DNA from: C7867-002 sp964637485
GTDB lineage: Bacteria > Patescibacteriota > Minisyncoccia > Phycocordibacterales > PALSA-1337
NCBI GenBank assembly: GCA_964637485.1
Contig: CAZWUU010000001.1
Coordinates: forward strand, 1 to 46,451
Reading direction: 5' to 3'
Length of the DNA: 46,451 nucleotides
The notes beneath the pieces were generated by a model. The model made no database searches. It was given only the letters and a program-made list of their open reading frames with translations, and was not told the origin of the DNA. The position numbers and the translations under genes were made by a program. Shown here piece after piece: positions 33,185-39,775 of the stretch (positions are counted from its first letter, which is position 1; each line of letters opens with the position of its first letter).

Positions 33185-33193
33185 ATTATATCA
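33185..33193 (-). promoter_or_regulatory. Promoter of mannose cluster, extended -10
   Basis: On the minus strand TGA-TATAAT is a perfect extended -10. Eight nt separate it from the ATG at 33176, giving a leaderless or near-leaderless mRNA, and this decides the start of the isomerase. Confidence 0.65.
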
Positions 33194-33248
33194 TGCAAAC
33201 ACTGGCCATGACTGTGAATAAGCGTCATTTAATAATATAGGAATTAAG

Positions 33249-33971
33249 CTAGTTCTCTTTGGAAAAATATTCTTTGTCGCTTCTAAATAGGAATCTGGCC
33301 ATGTGGCTTATCGTATAGGTTATGAAAAAGGCGGCTGCCACATCGATAGAGTAGTGCAGATGTCCCAAAAGTACAATTATTCCGAAAAAGACTGCACTCA
33401 TCACGCAAAACCAACGCAGTTTAGGAAATTGCCAGAAAACCAAGCCCAATAAGAAAGGAATACCTGTATGGCCTGAAAAGAACAAATCTCCCCCAGAACT
33501 GAACACTGATGATGTCTCGGGATCTATTCGTAAAAAATCAGCCAAAGCTTGGCCACTGAAATCATTCAATTGCGTCCTGTCAGGAAAGGGGCCGAGGTGC
33601 GTCAGACTAATAAACAAAGATCTGATGAATACAAAAAGTGCCGTAGCTTTTATGGTGAAGGGAATTTTCTTTGGGTCTATAATGAGAAAATAAGATACTA
33701 TTATCCAGAAGACGATCGGTCCCCAAATAAAAATAGTGTCGACATCATAAACCGGAATGTTTGAAAGTATTATATCCTCGACGTGATTACTAGCGTTCTT
33801 GAATGCAAAATGAGCGGCGTAATAGTTTGCAATTAATGATAGGAAGAGGAGTGTGAACGCCTCTACGAACAAGCGAATGAATTTTTTATCGGTAAAAGCT
33901 CTCCTGTATCGATTTTTTACTTGGGAAAAAAAGCGTTCGTTTACCACGTCCACAGGTGGGGTATTGTCCAT
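33249..33971 (-). CDS. PAP2/sphingomyelin-synthase-like membrane phosphatase or phosphotransferase
   Basis: The protein has 240 residues from ATG 33971; a TTG 27 bases earlier is possible. Six hydrophobic segments are visible. The catalytic motifs are DLFFSGHTG and HLHYSIDVAAA, which match motifs D3 and D4 of the PAP2_C group that includes sphingomyelin synthases. Such enzymes move phospho-headgroups between lipids or remove lipid phosphates on the outer face of the membrane. The lipid substrate is unknown. It lies upstream of the mannose cluster on the same strand with its own TATGAT-like -10, so a link to that cluster is only positional. Confidence 0.8.
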   Translation of the reverse strand: MDNTPPVDVVNERFFSQVKNRYRRAFTDKKFIRLFVEAFTLLFLSLIANYYAAHFAFKNASNHVEDIILSNIPVYDVDTIFIWGPIVFWIIVSYFLIIDPKKIPFTIKATALFVFIRSLFISLTHLGPFPDRTQLNDFSGQALADFLRIDPETSSVFSSGGDLFFSGHTGIPFLLGLVFWQFPKLRWFCVMSAVFFGIIVLLGHLHYSIDVAAAFFITYTISHMARFLFRSDKEYFSKEN

Positions 33972-34006
33972 AGCTTTGATTGAGAAATCATAACACAATA
34001 AAAGCC

Positions 34007-34061
34007 CTCCGTGGAACGTCGATTGACCTGCTAATGTCTTATTGAGGCCACGGCGGGAATC
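34007..34061. repeat. Direct repeat copy A: duplicated tRNA-Cys 3' end
   Basis: This 55-bp segment matches copy B at 34181-34235 in 54 of 55 positions (the one difference is G versus T in CTAATGTCTT). It carries the last 17 nt of tRNA-Cys (34045-34061) plus 38 bp of downstream flank, but the rest of the tRNA is absent. Confidence 0.9.
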
Positions 34062-34089
34062 TTTCCTTACAGGAACTGTACAGGCTTCG

Positions 34090-34135
34090 TATGGTGCTCG
34101 ACCTCATTGCTCCGCAATTCGGTCTTCTCACCATA
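34090..34135. repeat. Long imperfect hairpin between the repeats
   Basis: TATGGTG pairs with CACCATA, then GACC with GGTC, then TTGC with GCAA around a TCC loop. The stems are separated by internal loops of 3-4 nt. In total 15 base pairs form within 46 nt. It may be an RNA structure or a recombination-site stem. Confidence 0.6.
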
Positions 34136-34159
34136 TACTCAGTCTTTTCGATTCCCGTC

Positions 34160-34181
34160 GCGAGGCATGCAGATGCCTCGC
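34160..34181. repeat. Perfect 9-bp inverted repeat abutting copy B
   Basis: GCGAGGCAT and ATGCCTCGC flank a GCAG loop. It ends at the first base of repeat copy B. As RNA on the minus strand it could end tRNA-Cys transcripts, but no T tract follows. Confidence 0.55.
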
Positions 34182-34235
34182 TCCGTGGAACGTCGATTGA
34201 CCTGCTAATTTCTTATTGAGGCCACGGCGGGAATC
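34181..34235. repeat. Direct repeat copy B, overlapping intact tRNA-Cys 3' end
   Basis: This is the partner of copy A at a distance of 174 bp. Bases 34219-34235 are the true 3' end of tRNA-Cys. A tRNA 3' end repeated at a short distance is the usual trace of site-specific integration or tandem duplication. Confidence 0.9.
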
Positions 34236-34290
34236 GAACCCGCGCATAGCGGTTTTGCAGACCGCTGAATTACCACTTTTCTACGTGGCC
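34219..34290 (-). tRNA. tRNA-Cys (anticodon GCA)
   Basis: It has 72 nt. The acceptor stem GGCCACG pairs with CGTGGCC, with T as discriminator base and no encoded CCA. The T arm is GCGGG-TTCGATT-CCCGC. The anticodon stem GCGGT/ACCGC holds the loop CTGCAAA with anticodon GCA at 34258-34256. The D arm is small (GAA/TTC). It lies 11 nt after rbfA on the same strand, so it is probably cotranscribed with infB-rbfA. Confidence 0.95.
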
Positions 34291-34301
34291 ATGTCCAAAT
34301 C

Positions 34302-34628
34302 CTACATTGTTTTTGAGATGTCGTCTAATCTCTGACGATTCTTTTCTCCTTTATCGATTTCTGCCTCGAAAAAGGGGATGCGCATAATTCTGGAATTTTC
34401 AGTTACATACTTTCGAAGATCTGAGAGGTTTCTGTTTACGAACGCGAGAGCCGTCTCTTCCTGTGATTCGGGCATGACTGTAAACAATATTTTTGCTCGA
34501 GCGCCTCGCGAGAGTATTTCAATATTTGTGATAGTAATAAGAGATTGTCCGTTTGTCTCACGGGCAAAATATTTTGCCGACAATTCTCTTATTATTTCCT
34601 TCAATTTTGAATCTTTGATTTCACTCAT
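34302..34628 (-). CDS. rbfA: Ribosome-binding factor A
   Basis: The protein has 108 residues, a normal length. RbfA is a KH-like protein that matures the 5' end of 16S rRNA in the small subunit. Supporting features are the N-terminal KLKEIIRELSAKYFARE helix, the TITNIEILSRGARAKILFTVMP strand pattern and RIPFFEAEIDKGEKNRQRLDDI, equivalent to the family's conserved P-x-L-x-F-x-x-D end. Its ATG overlaps the infB stop as ATGA, so translation is probably coupled. The infB-rbfA order is conserved across bacteria. Confidence 0.9.
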   Translation of the reverse strand: MSEIKDSKLKEIIRELSAKYFARETNGQSLITITNIEILSRGARAKILFTVMPESQEETALAFVNRNLSDLRKYVTENSRIMRIPFFEAEIDKGEKNRQRLDDISKTM

Positions 34629-36163
34629 ATATTTTTCTCTACCATTCTAAATGCCTCTATCTTGTCGCCGGCAGCGATTTCTGTTTTGGATTCGATCATT
34701 GTGCCAAATTCGTAGCCCTCTCTGATTTCACTGACGCGCTTCTTCTGTTGCTGAAGTTCTCTTAGAAGTCCTTCGCCGATTTTCGCATCTCTTCTCAATA
34801 TTCTTACATTCATGCCTGTCTCTATGAAGCCTTCTTGTACCTTGCCGCCTACGACTTGCTTATCTTTCTCTTTCGAGAAAACTGCCATCACTTTTGCTCG
34901 GCCTATGATTTGTTCGACGTACTCTTTCGGTACGAGTTTCAATAATTCTTCCTCAATGTGCTGTATCAGCTCGTATATTATGCGAAATGTCTTAATCTGC
35001 AATGGGACAGGTGATCGCTCTATGATAGCCGATGCCTTGGTGTCAGGTGTGACATTGAAACCGAAGAGACGTATGTTCGGATCCGATACCAGAAGTTTTA
35101 CATCGTTTTCTCCTATATCTCCTATTCCTTCAGAAACTATCTCGAGCTCAACTTTTTCGTGTTTTATTTTTGCTAGTTCGTGCCTTATGCCGTCGAGTGA
35201 TCCGATAACGTCCGCTTTTATTACTATTGGCAAAGAAACCTTCGCAGACTCTGCGTCACCCTTTGATTTTTTTGGCACACGCTCGGACATTTTCATTTTC
35301 GCATTTGAGGCATTCTTATCGCAGATTTGTTCTGCTTCTTTTTTCGATGAGACAGTGATAAATCTGCTACCGCATGGAGGAATTTCGTTCCAGCCGACTA
35401 TGACGACCGGCATCGACGCTTTTGCGGTTTCTATCTTCTTATTTGCGAAGTTCTCTATATATCTTACTGGCGCAAAAGCGCTACCTGCGACGACGAATGA
35501 GCCTTTGGAAAGACTTCCGTCCTTGATGAGTAGGGTAGCCGTTATACCCTTTTTCGTATCCATTTCTGATTCTATCACCACACCCTCGGCTGGCTTTGAC
35601 GTGCAGGTATTCAAATCGGACATTTCTCCTAAAAGCACGATCATGTCTAATAGATCGTTTACGCCCTTGCCGGTCAAGGCCGAAATAGAAACACAGGGTA
35701 TATCTCCGCCCCAACCTTCCACATATATTTCGTTCTCACCTAAAGATTGCTTGGTCCTATTTTCATCTGCATTTGGCTTGTCGATTTTGTTGATCGCGAC
35801 TATATAGGGAATTTTCGCTTCTTTGATCGATTTGTATGCTTCCATTGTTTGTGGCTTGACGCCATCTTCGGCGGATACAACCAAGATTGCAATATCGGCG
35901 GCCAAGGCACCCCTCTCTCTGATAGAGCAGAAGGCCTGATGCCCCGGAGTGTCCAAAAAAGTAAATGTGTGTTTCGTGCCATCGGCACTTACGTATTCTG
36001 CCTCGTAAGCCCCGACGTGTTGGGTGATGCCCCCGGCTTCATTTGCGACTACATTTGATTTACGTATGAAATCAAGCAGAGTAGATTTGCCATGATCTAT
36101 ATGCCCCATTACAACAATAACAGGGGATCGGCGAACCAGGTTTTGCTGGTCTTTTGTAGGCAT
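34625..36163 (-). CDS. infB: Translation initiation factor IF-2 (short form)
   Basis: The protein has 512 residues, compared with about 700-890 in many bacteria. The N-terminal domains are gone and the protein begins almost directly at the GTPase domain: VMGHIDHGKSTLLDFIRK (G1), GGITQHVGAYE (G2), DTPGHQAF (G3) and NKIDKPNA (G4). Domain II, the IF-2 core and the C-terminal fMet-tRNA-binding domain follow. IF-2 brings initiator tRNA to the ribosome. Loss of the N-terminal region, which contacts the 30S subunit and IF1, is of interest because leaderless mRNA initiation depends on IF-2. An extended -10 lies 12 nt upstream. Confidence 0.95.
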   Translation of the reverse strand: MPTKDQQNLVRRSPVIVVMGHIDHGKSTLLDFIRKSNVVANEAGGITQHVGAYEAEYVSADGTKHTFTFLDTPGHQAFCSIRERGALAADIAILVVSAEDGVKPQTMEAYKSIKEAKIPYIVAINKIDKPNADENRTKQSLGENEIYVEGWGGDIPCVSISALTGKGVNDLLDMIVLLGEMSDLNTCTSKPAEGVVIESEMDTKKGITATLLIKDGSLSKGSFVVAGSAFAPVRYIENFANKKIETAKASMPVVIVGWNEIPPCGSRFITVSSKKEAEQICDKNASNAKMKMSERVPKKSKGDAESAKVSLPIVIKADVIGSLDGIRHELAKIKHEKVELEIVSEGIGDIGENDVKLLVSDPNIRLFGFNVTPDTKASAIIERSPVPLQIKTFRIIYELIQHIEEELLKLVPKEYVEQIIGRAKVMAVFSKEKDKQVVGGKVQEGFIETGMNVRILRRDAKIGEGLLRELQQQKKRVSEIREGYEFGTMIESKTEIAAGDKIEAFRMVEKNI

Positions 36164-36175
36164 ATTAGTAGCCCC

Positions 36176-36184
36176 AATATAGCA
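36176..36184 (-). promoter_or_regulatory. infB promoter, extended -10
   Basis: On the minus strand TGC-TATATT is followed after 12 nt by the infB ATG, giving a predicted leader of about 5 nt. The -35 is not obvious; the repeated CTGTCAA motifs lie just upstream. Confidence 0.55.
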
Positions 36185-36188
36185 TTAT

Positions 36189-36235
36189 TTGACAGTTTTG
36201 GAATGGTATTGACAGAATGTGCGATGATTTGACAG
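36189..36235. repeat. Three TTGACAG repeats with exact 20-bp period
   Basis: The 7-mer TTGACAG occurs at 36189-36195, 36209-36215 and 36229-36235, perfectly conserved and spaced exactly 20 bp start to start, about two helical turns. The sequence between copies is not conserved. It lies between the infB promoter and the upstream DUF4446 gene and looks like an iterated protein-binding site. Confidence 0.7.
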
Positions 36236-36256
36236 AACTAAATCAGAGTGTCCCTT

Positions 36257-36733
36257 TTATAATAATTTGATGGCTTCGTCGATACTCTTCTGTTCCTCCT
36301 CTGATAATTCATGAGTTGAGGTTTTGTTTTTTAGTGGTTTACCGAATACGCTCACGTGATCTCTCGAATATAGTGTGGAGATGACGACTCCGTCGCCCTC
36401 TTCATTAAGAAATGTCGTTGCAAAACTTTGACTTCCGCCTTCGCCGTTATTCTTCCAAGGATTGAATCTCACGGTATGAACAGACCGCAGGCTTTTTTTG
36501 AGGCGTCTTTCGACATCCTCCAAATATTTTTCTAGTTCATCCTTAAAGGATTTCAGTTCTTCGAGGTCTCCGGCAACTCGTGTCAACGAATCGGCTACAT
36601 TGTGTGCGTCCAAATGAACAAGAAATCTCTTTTGTTTACGATACATAGAGATGACCATGTAGGCCAAAATGAGGACCAGAACACTCAAAATAATGTTTAT
36701 GATCAGATTTATATCAGACAATATTATATTCAT
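36257..36733 (-). CDS. DUF4446 family membrane-anchored protein
   Basis: The protein has 158 residues. One transmembrane helix lies at about residues 8-30 (INIILSVLVLILAYMVI), then a coiled-coil stretch with many Leu/Glu (about 45-85), then the conserved DUF4446 domain with VRFNPWKNNGEGGSQSFATT, GVVISTLYSRDHVSVFGKP and LSEEEQKSIDEAI. The family is widespread in Firmicutes and CPR bacteria and has no known function. The ATG at 36733 is set by an extended -10 that ends 6 nt upstream. Confidence 0.85.
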   Translation of the reverse strand: MNIILSDINLIINIILSVLVLILAYMVISMYRKQKRFLVHLDAHNVADSLTRVAGDLEELKSFKDELEKYLEDVERRLKKSLRSVHTVRFNPWKNNGEGGSQSFATTFLNEEGDGVVISTLYSRDHVSVFGKPLKNKTSTHELSEEEQKSIDEAIKLL

Positions 36734-36739
36734 GAGACG

Positions 36740-36748
36740 ATTTTAGCA
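36740..36748 (-). promoter_or_regulatory. DUF4446 promoter, leaderless type
   Basis: On the minus strand TGC-TAAAAT ends 6 nt (CGTCTC) before the ATG at 36733. Confidence 0.6.
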
Positions 36749-36762
36749 TAAGTTAATGCATC

Positions 36763-36791
36763 TTGAATTATTTATCGCCATGCGTTAGATT
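36763..36791 (+). promoter_or_regulatory. Promoter of small orphan gene
   Basis: TTGAAT (36763-36768), a 17-bp spacer and TAGATT (36786-36791) precede the ATG at 36804 by 12 nt. Confidence 0.5.
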
Positions 36792-36803
36792 GCTACCTGG
36801 CCT

Positions 36804-37025
36804 ATGATCACAGTATTTCTGTATTGGGATCTGGCGTTTGCTCTTACGTGGATGTTTTGGATCATTCTGACCACATCCATTCTGTCGGCGGATTCTACAT
36901 TTCCTGAAGCAAAAAAGCGTGATTGCGTAACGTCTGTTGCACGTTTGATGCAGAAGGGGAAGCTGGCGTATGTTCAGAGGACATACCTTAGAATCCTTCT
37001 TATCGTTAACCCAAGACAACTTTGA
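36804..37025 (+). CDS. Small hypothetical protein with N-terminal membrane segment
   Basis: The protein has 73 residues. Residues about 3-28 are hydrophobic (VFLYWDLAFALTWMFWIILT), followed by a basic, soluble half (EAKKRDC...LMQKGKLAYVQRTYLRIL). I do not recognise the family. Support comes from a promoter in the right place, tandem hairpins with a T tract right after the stop codon, and codon use (many CTG and CGT) that looks translated but differs from neighbours. An antisense frame of similar length exists but has no promoter or terminator. Without this gene the stretch 36734-37107 would be an unusually long gap. Confidence 0.5.
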   Translation: MITVFLYWDLAFALTWMFWIILTTSILSADSTFPEAKKRDCVTSVARLMQKGKLAYVQRTYLRILLIVNPRQL

Positions 37026-37070
37026 AACCGAAGAGGTTTCGACCGCCTAGGCCAGCTGGGCGGTCTTTTT
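37024..37070 (+). terminator. Tandem hairpin terminator of small orphan gene
   Basis: GAAACC pairs with GGTTTC around GAAGA (37024-37040), directly followed by GACCGCC (37041-37047) pairing with GGCGGTC (37059-37065) and five T residues. It is a strong intrinsic terminator. Confidence 0.85.
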
Positions 37071-37093
37071 ATTTGCCATGAATGGGAATGCAT

Positions 37094-37099
37094 TATAGA
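37094..37099 (+). promoter_or_regulatory. -10 box of cysteine desulfurase gene, leaderless type
   Basis: TATAGA ends 8 nt before the ATG at 37108. The region where a -35 would lie follows the upstream terminator and has no clear match. Confidence 0.4.
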
Positions 37100-37107
37100 T
37101 TTATACT

Positions 37108-38280
37108 ATGAAGAGAGTATACCTAGATTATGCATCTATGACCCCGATAGATCCGAAGGTTCTTCGGATTATGAATAGGTATTATTCGAATGAATATGCC
37201 AATCCAAGCTCTCTGTATAAGGAGGGAGTGTCAGCCGGTGAAGCTTTGTCTTCTGCAAGAAAAGATGTGGCTAAATTACTCAATTCTCACATAAACGAAA
37301 TTTTTTTTACCTCAGGCGGAACGGAGTCCAATAATCTGGCTATTCAGGGCGTTATAAAAACATTTCAAGAAAAGACTGGCCGAAAGCCACACTTGATCAT
37401 ATCCAATATTGAGCATTCTTCGGTTATGGAAGTCGCAAAGAAATTGGAAAGTGAAGGTGTCGAGCTTACAATAATAAATGTAAACGAAAAAGGTGTAGTA
37501 AACGTTGAAGATATTAGAAAAAATATAAAAGATAATACTGCGCTGGTTTCTGTCATGACAGTGAATAATGAAATAGGAACAATCATGCCGATCAAGGAAA
37601 TAGCAAAAGTGGTGCGATATGCTCGGACCAACGTTACAAAAACAGAGTTTCCTCTACTCCACACTGACGCATCTCAAGCTATGACAATGCTCGATATAAA
37701 GACCAATGAACTCGGAGCAGATCTTATGACTATAGATGGAACGAAAGTTTATGGTCCTCGTGGTGTGGGGTTGTTATACAAGAGGTTGCGTCTAGATATA
37801 AGACCGATATTGTTTGGCGGAGGACAGGAGTCCCATATGCGCCCGGGCACGGAGAATATTCCTGGAATTGTCGGCCTCGTTGAGGCTCTCAGATTGTGTG
37901 ATGCGGAAAGAACATCTGAAAGAGCGAGACAATATCAGCTTAAAAAGGATCTTTATGAAGGCCTTAGAAGTGTTTCTAGGGAAATAGCTTTAAATCCCAG
38001 ATCTCTCGATATAGATGATCCGATAATCGTGCCACACATACTAAACGTACAGATTCCTGGCATTGATAATGAATTTTTTGTTTTACAAATGGACGTTGCC
38101 GGTTTCGCCATTTCCACAAAAAGCTCTTGTTTGCACGATGAGGACGAGTCTTATGTCATAAGGGCTGTTGGCGGAGATAGTAATATTTCAGTAAGAATGT
38201 CGGTGGGGCGATATACGAAAAAGTCTGATATAAAGAGGTTTATCAAGGCTGTCGAACGAGTCTTAAGCCCGGATTTATAG
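37108..38280 (+). CDS. Cysteine desulfurase (NifS/IscS family)
   Basis: The protein has 390 residues. It is a PLP enzyme that takes sulfur from cysteine as a persulfide for tRNA thiolation or Fe-S assembly. Visible features are the N-terminal VYLDYASMTPIDPKVL, FTSGGTESNNLAIQG, NEIGTIMPIKEIA, the lysine that binds PLP in TIDGTKVYGPRGVGLLY, and the persulfide cysteine in STKSSCLHDEDES. GQESHMRPGTENIPGIVG is also conserved. No iscU or sufU scaffold is near, so supply of sulfur to tRNA modification (MnmA) is the more likely use. Confidence 0.93.
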   Translation: MKRVYLDYASMTPIDPKVLRIMNRYYSNEYANPSSLYKEGVSAGEALSSARKDVAKLLNSHINEIFFTSGGTESNNLAIQGVIKTFQEKTGRKPHLIISNIEHSSVMEVAKKLESEGVELTIINVNEKGVVNVEDIRKNIKDNTALVSVMTVNNEIGTIMPIKEIAKVVRYARTNVTKTEFPLLHTDASQAMTMLDIKTNELGADLMTIDGTKVYGPRGVGLLYKRLRLDIRPILFGGGQESHMRPGTENIPGIVGLVEALRLCDAERTSERARQYQLKKDLYEGLRSVSREIALNPRSLDIDDPIIVPHILNVQIPGIDNEFFVLQMDVAGFAISTKSSCLHDEDESYVIRAVGGDSNISVRMSVGRYTKKSDIKRFIKAVERVLSPDL

Positions 38281-38338
38281 GCATGAATTTCCTTTACGCG
38301 ACGATTTGCCTTTGTTTAGGTGACTAAATGAAGCCCGG

Positions 38339-38367
38339 TTGACTCATTGGGATGATTTTGGTAAGTT
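38339..38367 (+). promoter_or_regulatory. rpsB promoter
   Basis: TTGACT (38339-38344), a 17-bp spacer and TAAGTT (38362-38367) are followed after 11 nt by the rpsB ATG. The -10 is weak. Confidence 0.45.
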
Positions 38368-38378
38368 TAGTTCCTAAT

Positions 38379-39083
38379 ATGTCAACAATATCCAAGTCTG
38401 TAGAAACGATGTTTGGGGCGGGTGCCCATTTTGGTTTGGACCGTTCCCGTAGACATCCTTCAGTAAAATCCTATATTTTCGGCACAAAAAACAGGACCGA
38501 CATCATCGACCTTGAGAAAACTATCAAGATGCTAGATGAGGCCAAACAGTATGTGTCTGATCTCGCAAAAGACGGCAAGATCATTCTGTTTGTAGGAGGT
38601 AAAAAGGAAGCTTCTGCCACTGTAAAATCAGCCGCGCAATCCCTGGGCATGCCTCATGTCGAAGGACGTTGGATAGGTGGAACTATCACAAATTTTGGCC
38701 AGACCAGGAAACGTGTAGAAAGATATGAGAAGCTTGTATCTGACAAAGAAAAAGGTGAACTCGCAAAATATACCAAGCGTGAACGAATGCTCATCGATAA
38801 AGAGATTGCTTCGCTCGAAAAGATGTTTTTGGGCATTGTATCCTTGAAAAAGATGCCGGATGCTATATTTATAGTTGATCCAAGAAGGGAAAAGAATGCA
38901 ATTGCGGAGGCCAAGCATGGTAAAATACCTGTGATTGCTCTGGCAGGATCAGATTGTGATATAAAAGGCATAGCTTATCCTATTGTCGCTAACGATTCAG
39001 CCAAATCAAGCATAAAGTATTTCCTGGATCAGATAGTTCTCGCCTATGAGAATGGCAAAAAACTCTCGAAGGAGAGCAAGTAA
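38379..39083 (+). CDS. rpsB: 30S ribosomal protein S2
   Basis: The protein has 234 residues from ATG 38379 (MSTISKSVETMFGAGAHFG). A longer frame from 38352 adds nine residues across the promoter and is rejected. S2 signatures are GAGAHFGLDRSRRHP, FVGGKKEASATVKSAA, EGRWIGGTITNFGQTRKR and FIVDPRREKNAIAEA, followed by the usual IPVIALAGSDCDI. It binds late to the 30S head and contacts S1 where present. It forms the conserved rpsB-tsf pair with the next gene. Confidence 0.96.
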   Translation: MSTISKSVETMFGAGAHFGLDRSRRHPSVKSYIFGTKNRTDIIDLEKTIKMLDEAKQYVSDLAKDGKIILFVGGKKEASATVKSAAQSLGMPHVEGRWIGGTITNFGQTRKRVERYEKLVSDKEKGELAKYTKRERMLIDKEIASLEKMFLGIVSLKKMPDAIFIVDPRREKNAIAEAKHGKIPVIALAGSDCDIKGIAYPIVANDSAKSSIKYFLDQIVLAYENGKKLSKESK

Positions 39084-39155
39084 TTTCACATGATTTCGCC
39101 TATTACTCTCTGGTTGCATAAAAACCAAGGTAACAAACAAGAAAATAATAAAACC

Positions 39156-39767
39156 ATGACAAAAGAATCAAACACAAAAGCTATTTCTACTGAGCAAGTA
39201 AAGGAGCTACGAGATCAGACGGGGATTTCTGTTATGCAGTGCAAAAAGGCATTGGAAGAGGCGGGCGGCAGTATGGAAAAAGCTTTGGTTATATTGCGCA
39301 AGCTATCCAGTGGTATAGCAGCCAAGAAAAGTGACAGAACGTTTAAGTCTGGAGCGATAGCTTCATATGTACATGCCAACGGTTCCGTAGGAACGATGAT
39401 AGAGCTCAATTGCGAAACTGATTTTGTTGCCAACAATGAAGAATTTAAAACCCTGGCTAGAGATATCGCTATGCATATTACTGCCACAAATCCCAAGTTT
39501 CTGAAAAAAGAGGACATAACCGAAGCCGATAAGAAGGTGGCCATGGAAGTATTCGAGGCTGAGGTGAAGGATAAGCCAGAAGCAGTCAGATCAAAAATAT
39601 TGGAAGGCAAACTCGCCAGCTATTTTGCAGAAATGGTATTGCTCGATCAGCCGTTCATTAAAAATCCTGATGTTACTATTCAGGGACTTTTGGATGCGGC
39701 TATGCAGAAATTCGGTGAGAAGACAGCTATAGGCAGATACACTAGGTTCAAGATATTGGAACGATAG
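39156..39767 (+). CDS. tsf: Elongation factor Ts
   Basis: The protein has 203 residues from ATG 39156 (MTKESNTKAISTEQVKELR); the frame is open further upstream but without family sequence. EF-Ts exchanges nucleotide on EF-Tu. Features are the UBA-like N-terminus VKELRDQTGISVMQCKKALEEAGG, VGTMIELNCETDFVANN, and IAMHITATNPKFL. It is shorter than the 280-300 aa of E. coli and has a single core domain, as in other compact EF-Ts proteins. It lies in an operon with rpsB. Confidence 0.94.
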   Translation: MTKESNTKAISTEQVKELRDQTGISVMQCKKALEEAGGSMEKALVILRKLSSGIAAKKSDRTFKSGAIASYVHANGSVGTMIELNCETDFVANNEEFKTLARDIAMHITATNPKFLKKEDITEADKKVAMEVFEAEVKDKPEAVRSKILEGKLASYFAEMVLLDQPFIKNPDVTIQGLLDAAMQKFGEKTAIGRYTRFKILER

Positions 39768-39775
39768 GTTTGTCT

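Noticed and set aside
34090..34181. Integron attC site
   Set aside because: The hairpins lack the core-site consensus and no integrase is present; only generic stem structure is seen.
34812..35807. 331-residue open frame on the plus strand opposite infB
   Set aside because: It lies wholly antisense to a conserved IF-2 gene, is Ser/Phe/Ile-rich as expected from the complement of a Lys/Glu/Asp-rich protein, and matches no family.
36189..36235. Tandem plus-strand promoters from the three TTGACA-containing repeats
   Set aside because: No -10 boxes at 16-18 bp after them and no plus-strand gene follows; the exact 20-bp phase fits a binding array better.
36768..37019. 83-residue minus-strand frame opposite the small gene at 36804
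   Set aside because: The promoter and T-tract terminator both fit the plus strand; the minus frame is Cys/Arg-rich and has neither.
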